Assembly: GCA_029931535.1 (NCBI GenBank)
Contig: JAQPZY010001186.1
Coordinates: forward strand, 1,494,135 to 1,558,134
Origin: Margaritifera margaritifera
Taxonomy: Eukaryota; Mollusca; Bivalvia; Unionida; Margaritiferidae
Length of the DNA: 64,000 bases
Direction: 5' to 3'
Positions within the stretch are counted from its first letter, which is position 1, and each line of letters begins with the position of its first letter. This document shows, one piece after another, positions 1 to 11,178 of the stretch. A program made the position numbers and the translations under genes. Below the pieces are notes generated by a model. The model saw nothing but the letters and a program-made list of their open reading frames with translations. It did not search any database and had not been told where the DNA came from.

Positions 1-180
1 AACAATAAACATGATGTGACATGACATGATGCAGTCCTTGTAAGGTTATTGAGTGATGTGACAGGACATGATGCAGTTCTTGTAAGGTTATTGAGTGGAA
101 ATGGAATTCGCAACAGATATGATGTGACCTGACATGATGCAGTCCTTGTAAGGTTATTGAGCGATGTGACATGACACAAT
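1..180. repeat. 42-bp minisatellite at window edge
   Basis: The unit begins GATGTGACATGACATGATGC and includes CCTTGTAAGGTTATTGAGT. Units start at 13, 55, 120 and 162, with a short insertion before the third. It lies in the intron or flank beyond the last exon seen and may run past the edge. Confidence 0.8.
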
Positions 181-329
181 GCAACATGACGAAATGGGGT
201 GAATGGCCATGGGCAACACTGTATGTCCCATACATAGATATTATGGAACATTATTAAATTACTGAGGTAATTAGTCATTCTAAATCAGTATGACCAAGCC
301 AGTGCTAGATGGCATTAATGATAACTTAC

Positions 330-629
330 GTCGTGCTCTTGGCAACCAAAGTGAATCAGTTGGTTCACTCACTCCAAACTCATTCTCTGCACGGACTCGA
401 AATAGATAATCTCTATCAGGCATAAGTTCAGACAAATAGTGAGTGGTGTCTTGGATTCGGCTCGTGATAGGTGTCCATTCTGTTCCTGGCTGTGTTTTGG
501 CTTCCAGGCGATATGAAACAGAAGGATGTGGTCTGGCATGGATGGACTCCACTGGTCTCCATGCCAACCTGACAGTTTCATCTCCCATCTCAGTGATAAT
601 TGGTCTTGAGACAGGCAGCTTTGGTGGTG
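330..629 (-). CDS. Ig/FN3 muscle gene, exon with FN3 domain 2 (last exon in window)
   Basis: A 300-nt exon with phase 1 at both ends encodes one whole fibronectin type III domain. It starts after TTTTCAG and ends at a GTAAGT donor. Visible FN3 hallmarks are a proline-rich entry (PPKLPVSRP), the B-strand Trp in LAWRP, the 'TEWTPI' C-strand region, the 'LSELMPDRDYLFRVRAEN' turn with the conserved Tyr, and 'GVSEPTDSLWLP' at the end. A single symmetric exon per domain is typical of this family. The donor shows that the gene continues beyond the left edge, where obscurin, SPEG and twitchin-type proteins often carry a kinase; none is visible here. Confidence 0.93.
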
Positions 630-699
630 CTGAAAAGACACATCTGAATGAGATAAACTGTTACAAGTTTTCAAGGTTCGAAATTAAAGCTTAAATTTG

Positions 700-1480
700 T
701 GTTTGTAAAACATGTATGGCTGCATTGCAGATACTACAGACCTAAAAAGTCCAAGTCCAGCAAATTCCAAATTGTAGAAAATGTAAAAAATTGCTATGCT
801 GGCATGAAAATCTAATCAGGTCATCTATTTATGCATACAAACATGCATGCCAAATTTCATTTGTCTACTGCACATGATTTTTCCTAAATTGTGCTCACAC
901 AGTTTTTGTTAAAAAAGATCCAAAAAGTACAAAAATGTGTTATCAAAAACTTGCTGTAATGATTTGAATATCTACTCAGGTCATCTGTATATGAATACAA
1001 ATATGCTGACTAAATTTTATTTGTCTACCTCAAGTGGTTTTTGAAGTTTTTGCCAAAAGAAGTCCATGTCCAAAAAAAATCAAATATGTTTAAAAAAACT
1101 TATAAATTACTGTAATGGCCTGAAAATCTAATTAAGTCATCTACTCATTACCATGATAAATTGCATAAAATTTCATGTTTCTAAGTCCAACAGTTTTTGT
1201 GCTATCACACTAAAATTTATTTGGGACAGGTTATGGATTCATGAAGGTATAGCAGCAAACCAATATGCCTCCTTCTGCTATTGCAGTGGGGGGCAGGGGG
1301 GTGGGGGTGGGGCATACAGACTAATCTGGAATCATTACTGACATAAACCTGTGTTCCAAATTTGATTCAATTTATCCAGACTTTCTTTGTTAAATGAACT
1401 AAATTAGGACATTTGACAGTCATGACTTATATCTTCAAATTTTGACTATTCATACACTTATTTGGTACTAGTGCAGTGAT
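700..1480. repeat. Degenerate dispersed intronic repeat, ~155-160-bp period
   Basis: Three diverged copies of a block beginning like GAAAATCTAATCAGGTCATC start near 805, 966 and 1121. The first part (718-810) recurs at 57125-57232, next to the DIRS remnant, so this is a dispersed repeat and not an intron-specific sequence. A G-rich tract lies at 1288-1310. Confidence 0.7.
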
Positions 1481-1529
1481 ACAATTATGTTCATGTGATT
1501 TGTTTCTGTTGTTTTGACAGCATTTTTAA

Positions 1530-1690
1530 CACATCATTGGTTATAACATGCCAAGGAAATAAAAGCTAAATGCCTTTCCCAAGGACACACAGATGCAGCC
1601 GACCAAGCCTGGCCTGAGCAGATATTGAACCTGCAATACTTGGATTACAAGCCTGATGCTTGACCAACTTAGCTACCATGGCTCCATGTG
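1530..1690 (-). mobile_element. tRNA-derived SINE, family S2, Thr-like head
   Basis: On the minus strand a tRNA-like head shows an A-box-like 'TAGCTAAGTTGGT', an anticodon loop CTTGTAA (UGU, Thr) and a B-box 'GGTTCAATATC'. It is followed by a body with GGTCGGCTGCATCTGTGTG and AAAGGCA. The body matches the copies at 27150 and 56270, which have other heads. Confidence 0.7.
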
Positions 1691-1809
1691 AACATGTAGA
1701 ATGTATGTAGAGTGTAATGTGCCTGAATGAGTACCAACACTTAAAGAAAATTCATAAAATGTTAGGATTTTTATCTCAAAAATTCTTTGAAATGTGACAC
1801 AAAACCTAC

Positions 1810-1851
1810 CTCTCAGTTCTGGTAGATCCACAACCAATTTCTTAACATCTT
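1810..1851 (-). CDS. Ig/FN3 muscle gene, 42-nt micro-exon linking the FN3 domains
   Basis: This 42-nt exon lies between TATTTCAG and a GTAGGT donor. It adds the linker EDVKKLVVDLPELR between the two FN3 domains. It was found by splice sites and frame, being far too short for ORF calling. The phase is 1 on both sides, so skipping it would keep the frame and remove 14 residues. Alternative use is therefore possible, but this is inferred. Confidence 0.8.
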
Positions 1852-1859
1852 CTGAAATA

Positions 1860-3100
1860 TAAAAACAATTATATCAATGTACATCAAATTTTTTAAAATA
1901 TATTAGAAGTTCTGTGAGAAAATATGATGGACAAAGCAAAATTGTTATCTATCTGCTGTATTTATGAAACTGACAATTCTATGACAGAAACAGCCCTACT
2001 GCATAATGACATCACTGACAAGAAAACCAGGAAAAGCTGACAGCTATGTCCTTTCACAACAGTTGCCTTACTGTGTTGATGAATGAAATGAGCTGTTATA
2101 TTCAATTTCATGTTTTTAAAAAAATGTCATAACTATGTGATACACCTAATATTAAATGCCTTCATCACAATAGGCCCCTGTAAGTTTTTAAAAAAAATCT
2201 TAATAACACCTTTTTTAACAGATGATATTTTTTGCCTCTACTAAGTTGAATATTCATCAGTATTACTTTCACTAATTTTTCAGTTTATCTATATATAATG
2301 AGTATATGATAAACTTTCTATACTGTGTGTAAGTTATGAAATACAGGACAAATTTCCAATGGCGATACCAATGAGTGGGTATAAATTAGGAAAATGTTTA
2401 CAGGAAATACTAATAAAAGGTTAAGTTTCCTTTTCACAAGTTTATTCAGCAGGAACAGGATAGTTTTTTGTACTTAAATCTCTCTTTACATTTGTTGAAC
2501 AGTAGTAGATGTACAAAGCCAAACATTGTGCACTTTTTTCAGTTCCGAAAACACCCCAAAAATCAGTTTGTTCAGTCCATTAATGCATCTTGTAAAATAA
2601 GGTTTCATTATGTGTGTGACACAATAGGGACATAAAACAATTCTGTTACAACAAAATTTCTGACATGAATATATTGGCTCCAGCTTTGAACTTTGTGCTG
2701 TGAGTGACTTTCAGTTTATTCATACTGCACATACCGATTAAGAAAGTTTTTTCATGTTAAAAAAACACCACTTTTGTTGGTAATTTATGACAAGTTTTAT
2801 TTATTTGGTGATTGATCAGTACCAAAAACAATTATACATGATTTACTGAGCTCAGATGTAATATTATCCAAAACACTCTAGAAAAAGTCTAAGCAATCAG
2901 GTTTTGCCTTTGCATTCAAAATCTTTCCATGTGTACTGGCCAATGCTGAAACTCAGTCAGCCAAATATGACCCCACATTGTCTGCTACTTCTGTTGATCT
3001 TAAAAGAAGATTTATTAAAATCAAGCTATTGAGAATTCTGAAGATTTGGAGGGTTAAAGTGATAAAAATGTACATAAGATCAGATGGAAGAACATAAATC
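1860..3100. other. Intron, nothing recognised
   Basis: AT-rich intron sequence between the micro-exon and the 25-bp minisatellite. I see no coding exon, RNA gene or clear mobile element. Confidence 0.6.
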
Positions 3101-3104
3101 CAGC

Positions 3105-3562
3105 AATATTGCTATTCATGGTCCTTTTTACTATTGCTATTCATGATCTTTTTTACTATTGCTATTCATGGTCCTTGTTACTATTGCTATTCATGGTCAT
3201 TTTTACTATTGCTATTCATGGTCCTTTTTACTATTGCTATTCATGGATATTTTTACTATTGCTATTCATGGTCCTTTTTACTATTGCTATTCATGGCCCT
3301 TTTTACTATTGCTATTCATGGTCTTTTTTACTATTGCTATTCATGGTCATTTTTACTATTGCTATTCATGGTCCTTTTTACTATTGCTATTCATGGATAT
3401 TTTTACTATTGCTATTCATGGTCCTTTTTACTATTGCTATTCATGGTCCTTTTTGCTATTGCTATTCATGGTCTTTTTTACTATTGCTATTCATGGTCAT
3501 TTTTACTATTGCTATTCATGGTCATTTTTACTATTGCTATTCATTGTCATTTTTACTATCAT
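3105..3562. repeat. 25-bp minisatellite, about 18 units
   Basis: The unit is TTGCTATTCATGGTCCTTTT plus TACTA with few substitutions. Since 25 is not a multiple of 3, all three plus frames are open and read the same peptide cycle. The long ORFs here are artefacts of the repeat. Confidence 0.95.
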
Positions 3563-3841
3563 AAACATAATGTTCTAAACAATCTTTGTTTGATTTTTCA
3601 GACCTGAAAGGCCGGTGGATCTATACTCTGTATCTAATTTTAGTAAGACCATAAAGTTTGTTACTATTATTAGTAATACAAACTATATTTGGTAAACAAG
3701 AATAGGTACTATGTCATAGGCATGGAAAGATCAAAATCCATCCAAGCCAAAAATTAATGTTGTAAGCATTGAATTCAATGTTTAAAAACAAAATTCATGC
3801 ACATAATATATATGTATATGCATAGCTCTTTATGAACTTAC

Positions 3842-4144
3842 CTTCTCTCTTGGGCAAGCTTGCAACCTTGGTTGGTTCACTGACTCCATATTGATTCTGT
3901 GCTCTGACACGGAATTCATATTCCTTGTCAGGTCTAAGGTTACGTGCAGAATACGTATTTCCAGGAATGCCTGTTGATATTTTTGTCCATTCAAATCCAG
4001 GTAGTTCTCTTGACTCAACAGTATAGGATACCCTCCTGGCATCTGTTGGGAGGTTGGATGTTTTTGCTGGTAACCATGACAACTTGGCAGCATTGCCACG
4101 GACATCCAAAAGTGTTGGTTTATCATAAGGAATTGTTGGAACAG
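3842..4144 (-). CDS. Ig/FN3 muscle gene, exon with FN3 domain 1
   Basis: A 303-nt symmetric phase-1 exon runs from TTTTCAG to GTAAGT. It encodes a complete FN3 domain: AVPTIPYDKPTLLDV entry, the core Trp in 'AKLSWLPAK', 'VSYTVESRELPGFEWTKI', 'NLRPDKEYEFRVRAQN' and 'YGVSEPTKVASLP'. It parallels the FN3 exon at 330-629 in length, phase and sequence, so the pair may come from an internal duplication. The protein is expected to be cytoplasmic and sarcomeric; no signal peptide is seen in the recovered parts. Confidence 0.94.
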
Positions 4145-4516
4145 CTGAAAATATTGATTGAAATCCACTGTCATTTTTTTCCTATGTAACTAATCTTTTT
4201 GGTTAAATTCTATGTAACATGTAGCAAGAGAAAATCCTGGCAAATACATTCATTAAATAGTACTCATGAACTAATATCATGGTTAATAAACTTGGTTCTC
4301 ATTTTTTGAAAATTTCATTCTATTTATTAGGGTCACAGAATTTAAATTAAATACTCTCAAATGCTCAAACAGTGACAAAAAACTTGAATAGAAATATTAA
4401 AGATTTGATGAACATTGATGAATTAGGTTCAAAAACGTAAAATTCTCTAGAAAGACTGAAAAAAGAAGGCATATTTTATAGTTGTCTAATTCTACAGGAA
4501 AAGCTTGAAATCTTAC

Positions 4517-4606
4517 CGTCAGGCTTGGAGAAGTCTTTGAGTGGTCGTTTGGAGGGTGTATAACTATCTTCATCATGTGATCTCTCCATAGGCATTTCCT
4601 TCTCAT
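4517..4606 (-). CDS. Ig/FN3 muscle gene, linker exon between Ig5 and FN3 1
   Basis: This 90-nt symmetric phase-1 exon lies between CTTTCAG and GTAAGA. It encodes a hydrophilic linker (EKEMPMERSHDEDSYTPSK, then RPLKDFSKPD), rich in charged residues, Ser and Thr and probably disordered. It could be skipped without a frameshift. I see no domain. Confidence 0.86.
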
Positions 4607-4989
4607 CTGAAAGCATGCGATCATTTACAAGTAAGAGTACAACATCTTTTAATATCTCTAAAGCTGAAGTTAGAAATATAAGTACAGGGGAACCGCCCAA
4701 AAAAATGCGCTTTATTGTAACGTGAAATTGTATCTAAGCACCTACAATATGGCAATCAACAAATGAGCCCGGAAACCATTCTTCTTACAGGATACAGGCA
4801 ACTTAACAATTACCAAGTATGTGAAAATGACACTGTCCATGAAAAGATACAGAAAATATCTCAAACAAATTAAAATCAATGGCTGATCAGTTATGATGAG
4901 AGAATTATTGATCTTTTAATTTCATCTGATGAACAACACTAATGAATGTGAATGTGTTGTAATGCTACATAAGACATCATCATTCATGT

Positions 4990-5520
4990 TATGGTGTCAG
5001 TCATTGAACACCTGATGACAATAAACTACAGTTGCTCTCTAGACTTTATTTTATATTACAATAACATGTATGAAAGTCCATCCCAAAATTTTTGAGTCAG
5101 TGCATTGCAAAAGGTGCGAGTAGGAACATCCCAAAAGGTTTGAGTGGGTGCATCCTTCAAGTTTGCAGATAAATAACTTCACCAAATTAAAAATGATACC
5201 TACAAGCCTTGACAACAAGAGAGTCCAATTACTTTAAACAAGTAAATGAATTTTCAGTTTTGATTAGAAGTATGATTTCCAGCAGCCAACAGCAAATGCA
5301 ACAGAAATTTCTGTATGAATTGGCCCTATCTTTATAAGTCATTGTGGGTAATTTTCTGCAATGCATTATGGGTATGAACAATATTTGGTGTCCTTTAAAA
5401 AAAAATTAATTGATATAAGGGGTGAGATTGTTGACTTGCAATAAATGGTTGATTTGTTCAGGAATTTCCATGTTTACCATTGTCTGCTACATCTCATACT
5501 TCTAACCAAAACTAAAATTC
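4990..5520. other. Intron, nothing recognised
   Basis: Intron between the Ig5 and linker exons, ending at an M1 MITE. A weak repeat 'CATCCCAAAA..GAGT' appears around 5090-5150. No exon is seen. Confidence 0.5.
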
Positions 5521-5525
5521 ATTTA

Positions 5526-5700
5526 CCGTATATACTCGCATATATGCCGATACCAACTGCAGATCTGGGTCTATGCAATTTGGAGGGACTAATCAGTAGA
5601 ACAAACAACATAGACCCTGATCTGCCGGTGCATTATGCGACGGCATATCAGGATCTATGTTGTTTGCATTTGGACTTGGCTTATATGTGAGTATAGACGG
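5526..5700. mobile_element. M1 twin-palindrome MITE, copy 1 (internally deleted)
   Basis: The ends read CCGTATATACTCGCATAT and GAGTATAGACGG, flanked by TA. Palindrome B is intact, but palindrome A has lost one arm, so the copy is 175 bp instead of about 210-217. Confidence 0.88.
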
Positions 5701-5847
5701 TACTTGCTCAGAATAATTGGACTCTCATGTATCATGGCTTTTAGTTATTTTTTATTTGGTGATGTATTTTGTTTTCATTAAACTTGACGGATGTGCCTAT
5801 TCAACCCTTTTGAAATGGACTTTAGCCAAGTTTACAATCTCTGTTAC

Positions 5848-6020
5848 CTCCCACTTTAAGTTGAGCTAAGGACGAGGATTTTCCAGCAGCATTTGAGGCT
5901 ATACATGTAAAGACACCTGCGTCAGCAGCATTCACATTGTCAATTATCAAGGTACATACTCCATCATCATGCTTCATGAGATATCGGCCACCTGGGGAGA
6001 TAACTCTTCCATCCTTCATC
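5848..6020 (-). CDS. Ig/FN3 muscle gene, second half of Ig domain 5
   Basis: A 173-nt exon completes Ig5. It begins right after the domain's core Trp, which is split TG|G across the intron, and continues with MKDGRVISPGG, 'LIIDNVNAADAGVFTCIASN' and 'GKSSSLAQLKV'. The D-A-G-x-F-x-C motif is the canonical I-set F strand. It joins in frame with the exon at 7207-7347. The intron inside the Trp codon recurs in Ig2. Confidence 0.95.
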
Positions 6021-6666
6021 CTGACAAATGAAAAACATCAAAGGGGTTGTAAATGTTAAATAACTGACTAAACATGATATAACTTCCCAAAACCAGATGC
6101 TGTTGTGACCTGATGAGGGAAGTTTCATTGGATTTAAAATAAAATATTAATGACTAAGTCTACATACAGTGGAAAAAAAACAAGAGCCACCCAAACTCCT
6201 TTTTGTTGAGCATGTCTTTCTTTTAGCTAGAAAGTAAAAGTCTTACAGATTGAGCTTAATCTAAAAAAAACTTGAACACTGAACTTAAATCTAGGGTGTG
6301 GATGGATGGAAGGACACAAGGACAGATATACCGACATGTACACAGATATCAATGTGATTGCCATGTACAGCTTCAACCAAGGCTGGCTAAACAAACAACA
6401 TTGATCTAAATGGCTTTTGTACAACAGTGGTGTTTCACTGGTTGTATGGTAGTTTGAAGTTGGTAACACTAGTCAGTGGTGAATATCTTTAAAGCAGGTC
6501 ACTTGCAGTTATATAGTACAGATAGTTATCTGCACTGAAGTTTGACAGAAATATAATTTTTCTCATCAAAAGTTAAAGTCTTTTCAAAACAATGAAAAGC
6601 CAATGTATGATTCTAGACAAATGTTCTGTATGTTGTCATGTTAGTATATCTCTCTTAGTTCATAGT

Positions 6667-7008
6667 GCAAGTACAGATTTTCCTCATTATAATGTGGTAG
6701 CTGGGGTCCATAACTGCAGACCATGTTATGTACTGAGTAAAGTAAGAACAGTATTGTAAACCAAACTGCTGTATAGTGAGAACAGTGTATGAACCAAACC
6801 ACAATATAATGGGAATTTTTTAATTTTATCAAATAATAATGTCTTAAATAGAAAATAAAGATATAATACTAAGGTTTGTGCTTGGTTTTTTTCAACCCAT
6901 ATTGTCATAAATTTGATAAACCAATTCCAATACAACAGTTTAAGTTTGGTCATCAGGTCCATAGTGGCACTGCATTATAACAAAGCACATTATAACAAGT
7001 TAGAGCTG
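6667..7008. mobile_element. M2 MITE, short copy
   Basis: It begins with TTTTCCTCATTATAATGTGG and ends with CATTATAACAAGTTAGAGCTG. The interior holds about two 33-36-bp units (GTATAGTGAGAACAGTGTAT..). The right half, including CAACCCATATTGTCATAAAT, aligns with copies at 22938 and 46036. Confidence 0.7.
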
Positions 7009-7206
7009 CATGGGTCAATGAAAAAGTTTTGAATTTGTGACTAATGCATAAAACAAATTCCAGTCATCATACAATCATTTTTTTGGACTGCTCCAATAAC
7101 ACTTAAAGTGTCTTGCAGCATTCACGTTTGAGGTTTGACTTACTACCATAGGCCCAGGAATACATAAACTGTAAAAGATCTTGTTTGTTTTAATGAAAAC
7201 GCTTAC

Positions 7207-7347
7207 CATGTGACATCTGGATCAGGAATTCCCATAACTCTGCACTCAAACTTGGCCCTTGTTCCAACTGGTGCTGCATAATCATTTAGTCTCTTCGTGA
7301 ATGTAGGGACATACCCATGTTTGGCATCAAATGATTCGGGTTTTGCT
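7207..7347 (-). CDS. Ig/FN3 muscle gene, first half of Ig domain 5
   Basis: This 141-nt exon lies between CATTTCAG and GTAAGC. It encodes a short linker (AKPESFDAKHG), the I-set A strand (VPTFTKRLNDYAAPVG), the B-strand Cys in 'RAKFECRVMG' and 'PDPDVTW', ending inside the Trp codon. The intron that follows holds diverged repeat DNA including an M3-like MITE. Confidence 0.94.
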
Positions 7348-8023
7348 CTGAAATGAAAATGTGCTACAATCCAATTTTGTGAAATTAATTAATGCAAGAT
7401 ATTTATTTTTACTTACCAATAAAGCACAACCGAGCCTTGGGACAGAATTTTGAGAACAGACACAGATGGCTAGACAGACAGAGGTTTGGACATCCATCCC
7501 TCAACATCACTGACTGCCCAGCTTAACAAGGCTAGAAACAACCAAGGTGAACCAGTTCCTTTTTTAAGCTTTCTTTAATAGCTGTTTAACTAACAGCTAT
7601 TGGAATGTTGTCATCCTTAATACAAACTGCTCCATTTTCTTATACTTAAACCATCTAGACTGGTTTCCTAACAAACTGCTCCATCTTCTTATACCTAAAC
7701 CATCTAGACTGGTTTCCCAACATATGCATACCATATTTTCAGCATGTTTTCTGACGGCAAAAAATATTGTTTTCTGTTCAAAAACATACAAAAATATTTC
7801 ATACAGCATCTGAAAACAAACAAACGAATGAAAAATCAAAGCCCAAGCAACCAAATGCATGTATATGAGACTTTCCCTTAAACACACAGAAAAGTAATCA
7901 CTTTACATGACATTAATGAATGAAGACTGACAATACTTGCCCAATTTCACCTAGTTTATTTCAGTCCAGTAGAATATGCAAGCATACTGAAAAACATAAT
8001 TTCACATGTGAAGCAAAACAATC

Positions 8024-8360
8024 CACCATGTTTTAATATATTACTATCACTATGTTTTAATATCTTACCATCACCATGTTTTAATCTCTTACCATCACCA
8101 TGTTGTAATATCTTACCATAACTATGTTGTAATATCTTACAATCACCATGTTTTAATCTCTTACCATCACCATGTTGTAATATCTTAAGATCACCATGTT
8201 TTAATCTTTTACCATCACCATGTTTTAATCTCTTGCCGTCACCATGTTTTAATCTCTTACCATCACCATGTTGTAATATCTTACTATCACCATGTTTTAA
8301 TCTCTAACCATCACCATGTTTTAATCTCTAACCATCACCATGTTTTAATCTCTTACCGTT
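8024..8360. repeat. 24-bp minisatellite, about 14 units
   Basis: The unit is ACCATGTTTTAATCTCTTAC plus CATC, with TTGTAATA variants. It lies in the intron between the Ig5 and Ig4 exons. Confidence 0.93.
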
Positions 8361-8399
8361 GTCTACTGCCCAAGAAAATCTGCATAATATAACCAGATT

Positions 8400-9375
8400 G
8401 GTTGCAGAGTTTGTCATGAAATAAAAATGAAATGAAAATTGATATGATAGGCCCAATCTTGATTGTAATTTTCAAGAGAGTAAAAATGGTAGTGTATTTC
8501 AGTAACGGGTGGGACAGTAAAAGGTTAGTCCTATATATTGCTATATTTCAAATGGCATCACGAATGGTTTCTGGTGTTGCATCTACAATTTATTTCTGGA
8601 ATCATCCTGAAAAATGAATAAAGAGAGCTCGTTTTACGCAGGTTTCAATAATTTTACACCACTCTTTTCCCCCTTAACAGAGACACTATGCATTCCATTA
8701 ATTCTCAAAAATTCATGCAAGTCTTGCATAATGTAAAGTTTCAACACCTCAACATCATAGAAGAGTGGCCAGAGTATGGTATAACCCTGCAGAGGTGACC
8801 TCACTTGAATAATGATGTGCTACTGTGAGCTGTGTTGTAATCTGAAATCATAATTTTCCATGTAATAATAAATAAAAGGTCCCTCATCAGGAAAGAAAAC
8901 TGTTTATAAAATTTCACAAAATATTCAAGACAATGCTTAAAGAGTTATTGACTGCAATCAGCTAGGAGATTGGAGCCTGTGCACCCCTGCAAGAAAAAAA
9001 TATTTTGACAACATGGTGACAGTTTTAACATTACATGGGCCTTAACCCTTTGAGGGTGAGTTGAATTTATACTGTCTGCATTACCAGGGAAAAGAATCGT
9101 ATGAAATTATTAAAACTCATGTAAAAGTAACTCTCTTTGTCTGTTAGTGAAGCCATCTGCATTAATACATTTTTAAATGTAGCACCAGGTACCATCTGCG
9201 ATACCATCTGAAACCAACTACAACAGAACCAATGAACAAATCCCAGTTTAAGTCTGCTACTGAAACTTATAAAAAACTAATAGCAAACTAAACACATGAA
9301 ATAACAATATATAAGACACATTAAATAAGTTTTGTTTTGTACTATGTTATTTTGTTAAAAACCAATTTTTCTAAG
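8400..9375. other. Intron, nothing recognised
   Basis: AT-rich sequence between the 24-bp minisatellite and the DIRS-like unit. No exon, RNA gene or clear element was recognised. Confidence 0.5.
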
Positions 9376-9869
9376 TAAAATATGTTTCTTCAATAATACT
9401 TACCCAATCATAATACCTTAGGAGAACTACTACTAACTTGCAAATCCAGTCCTTCCAAGCTAACTTTTTCTTAGCTAAAAGTTATCTGCCCACCTGGGTG
9501 GCAGTTAGCTAGAGTGATCTCCCCTTTGTATAGGGATTGGCGCTAAATTCAATGCATACTTCAGTTACTACTTCCGCTTGTGCAGTGTAGCACGCTCTCG
9601 ACTCAACCGAGAGGCCTTGCAATACCAATACAAGACTTTGGAAGTTTTCCACAAGAGAGTGAGTAGGAAGAGTTTTTCCTCTAATAAGGGAAGTATACTC
9701 AATCTATATATTTCCAACTTTTCTTTCATGCTTTGACGACAAGTTCGGTCTTTTTATCACTTTGTCATCTGCACACACATAGGCATTTGCATACTGTACC
9801 TGCACGGGTCACCAGTGCATCCCTCACATGGCTATAACCTTCCTTAGCAGGTATGGTGTGTAATCTAGA

Positions 9870-10350
9870 AAATTTATTAACATTGCTATATAATTTCCGC
9901 ATGGTGGATACATACTGGTAAGTTTTCTATGTTTACCTAATCTTTGCGTCCACCTCGTGACGCGATACTGACTGCCTGTATAGGCCGTCATTCGGCCTTA
10001 CCTACAGGTAACATTATAGTATATTGATATTAACACGTCCACTTAGTAAATATCAATAGCGACACTGAGTACACAATTGGTGCTGAGATTGTGTGTGCTA
10101 TACAACCCACTTGCTGTATAGTTTCCGCCAGATGCGGATACATACAGGTAAGTTTTCTACATAGTTATCATAGTCTCCACTTCGTAAGTACCAAAGGCGA
10201 TGTTTCGATGATTTTCCTGTATAGGCAGTCTATTGATCTTTCCTACAGGTAACTTTTATTCCAGTAATTTTGCCAAACGTCCACTTCATAAGTATTTGTA
10301 GCAATGTTTTAATATTATACCTGTATTTACACTCATTTACAGGTAAGGGT
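9870..10350 (+). repeat. Diverged tandem hairpin units, each ending in a donor-like site
   Basis: Units of about 90-130 bp share 'TCCACTTNGTAAGTA..' and a stem-loop built on CCTGTA..TACAGG, followed by GTAAGT or GTAACA. Donor-like sites lie near 9917, 10005, 10152, 10247 and 10339; another is near 11343, outside the unit. Loop sequences differ widely while the stems are kept. Confidence 0.65.
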
Positions 10351-10435
10351 ATAGTGTGTTGCTCTGCACGTGCACACTACGGGTCATTAAGCAGTAAGCG
10401 TGGAGCTATACCTGCTATCGTCTACTCTATTTTGT

Positions 10436-10590
10436 CTTACAGATTAGACCATGGGCAAATTGTAAATTGTGTAAACGTTGGAAAGAAGCGATGGACAACC
10501 ACCCTACTTGTTTTGTCTGCTCTGGCTGTCAACCTACGAACACTTGTAACATGCGCAGCGTGGACAGAATCTCAATAGGCTGCAACATTA
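10436..10590 (+). pseudogene. Broken gag-like Cys/His module of the DIRS-like unit
   Basis: In one frame it reads NCKLCKRW, then DNHPTCFVCSGC and TNTC. The partner motif CAAWTESQ follows in another frame, so there is at least one frameshift. The pattern HPxCxxC..NxCxxCxxWT is shared with the ORF at 61820 (DTHPDCLTC, then CTFCTKWTNETW). It is probably a nucleic-acid-binding zinc module of a retroelement gag-like protein. No intact start was identified. Confidence 0.65.
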
Positions 10591-10611
10591 GGGACACATA
10601 AATGGAAGGCG

Positions 10612-11178
10612 ATGAAGCACCCCTTAAAGGATGATGACACAATAAGTATTCACACGGACGTTGCCACTCTACAAGATTTACTTGTAGAGACTCCATTCCA
10701 TTTGTCAGCTACGAAGCGTCACAAGCCAGCACACACTGCTACTGCTCTGGCTCCTATTTCACCTTTGCAGCATGATAAGCCCCTCTTTGTCGAACCAATA
10801 GGCATGGTATCAGGGCTTCATGCCATATCACCAGATGTGCAACGAGATAGAGAGAGGAACAGAATATCTAGCACTTCAGATTCAATGACCAGTTACGAGG
10901 ATCAGATATCCCATACCCCGTCTCAGAGTTATGAACCGGAAAACATCAGGCTATCAGAACGACCTCTGTCCAGTCTACAGAACCACCATAAGGGCATGCA
11001 TAGGGATGAGGCTATCATGCATAGTGCATCTAGGCACTCACTGCACATGATGCCCAGCCTAGTTAAAAAGTTTTTAGTTTGGGAGGGCTGGATTTGTGAG
11101 GTAGTAGTAGTTCTCCTAAGTTATTATGATCCGGTAACGTATTTGAAGAAGAAATATGTTATTATTTGCTCAAACTAA
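10612..11178 (+). pseudogene. Ser/Pro/His-rich ORF downstream of the gag-like module
   Basis: An open frame of 188 codons, low in hydrophobic residues, with stretches such as TPFHLSATKRHKPAHTAT and SSTSDSMTSYEDQ. No known domain was seen. Its last 40 codons run through the right inverted repeat, so the natural end is unclear. It is probably the variable part of a gag-like protein and not a host gene. Confidence 0.5.

Larger units (their letters stand above)
9378..11162 (+). mobile_element. DIRS-like nonautonomous unit with inverted terminal repeats
   Basis: The left end (about 9378-9480) and the right end (about 11056-11162) are inverted copies of each other: both contain TTAGGAGAACTACTACTA and AAATCCAG. 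The interior carries an array of short hairpins with splice-donor-like ends (9870-10350), an acceptor-like TTTTGTCTTACAG at about 10429-10441, a broken gag-like Cys/His region and a Ser/Pro-rich ORF. Inverted terminal repeats plus a gag-like module shared with the copy at 61.8 kb fit a DIRS-type element. No RT or tyrosine recombinase is present, so it is nonautonomous or internally deleted. Confidence 0.7.

Noticed and set aside
1..330. Kinase exon at the left edge
   Set aside because: Expected from the family, but the 330 bases hold only intron and a minisatellite; nothing kinase-like can be read.
5445..5690. ORFs over M1 copies (DPDLPVHYATA-like peptides)
   Set aside because: The same peptide recurs wherever M1 lies, on both strands, because of the palindromes; it is noncoding MITE DNA.
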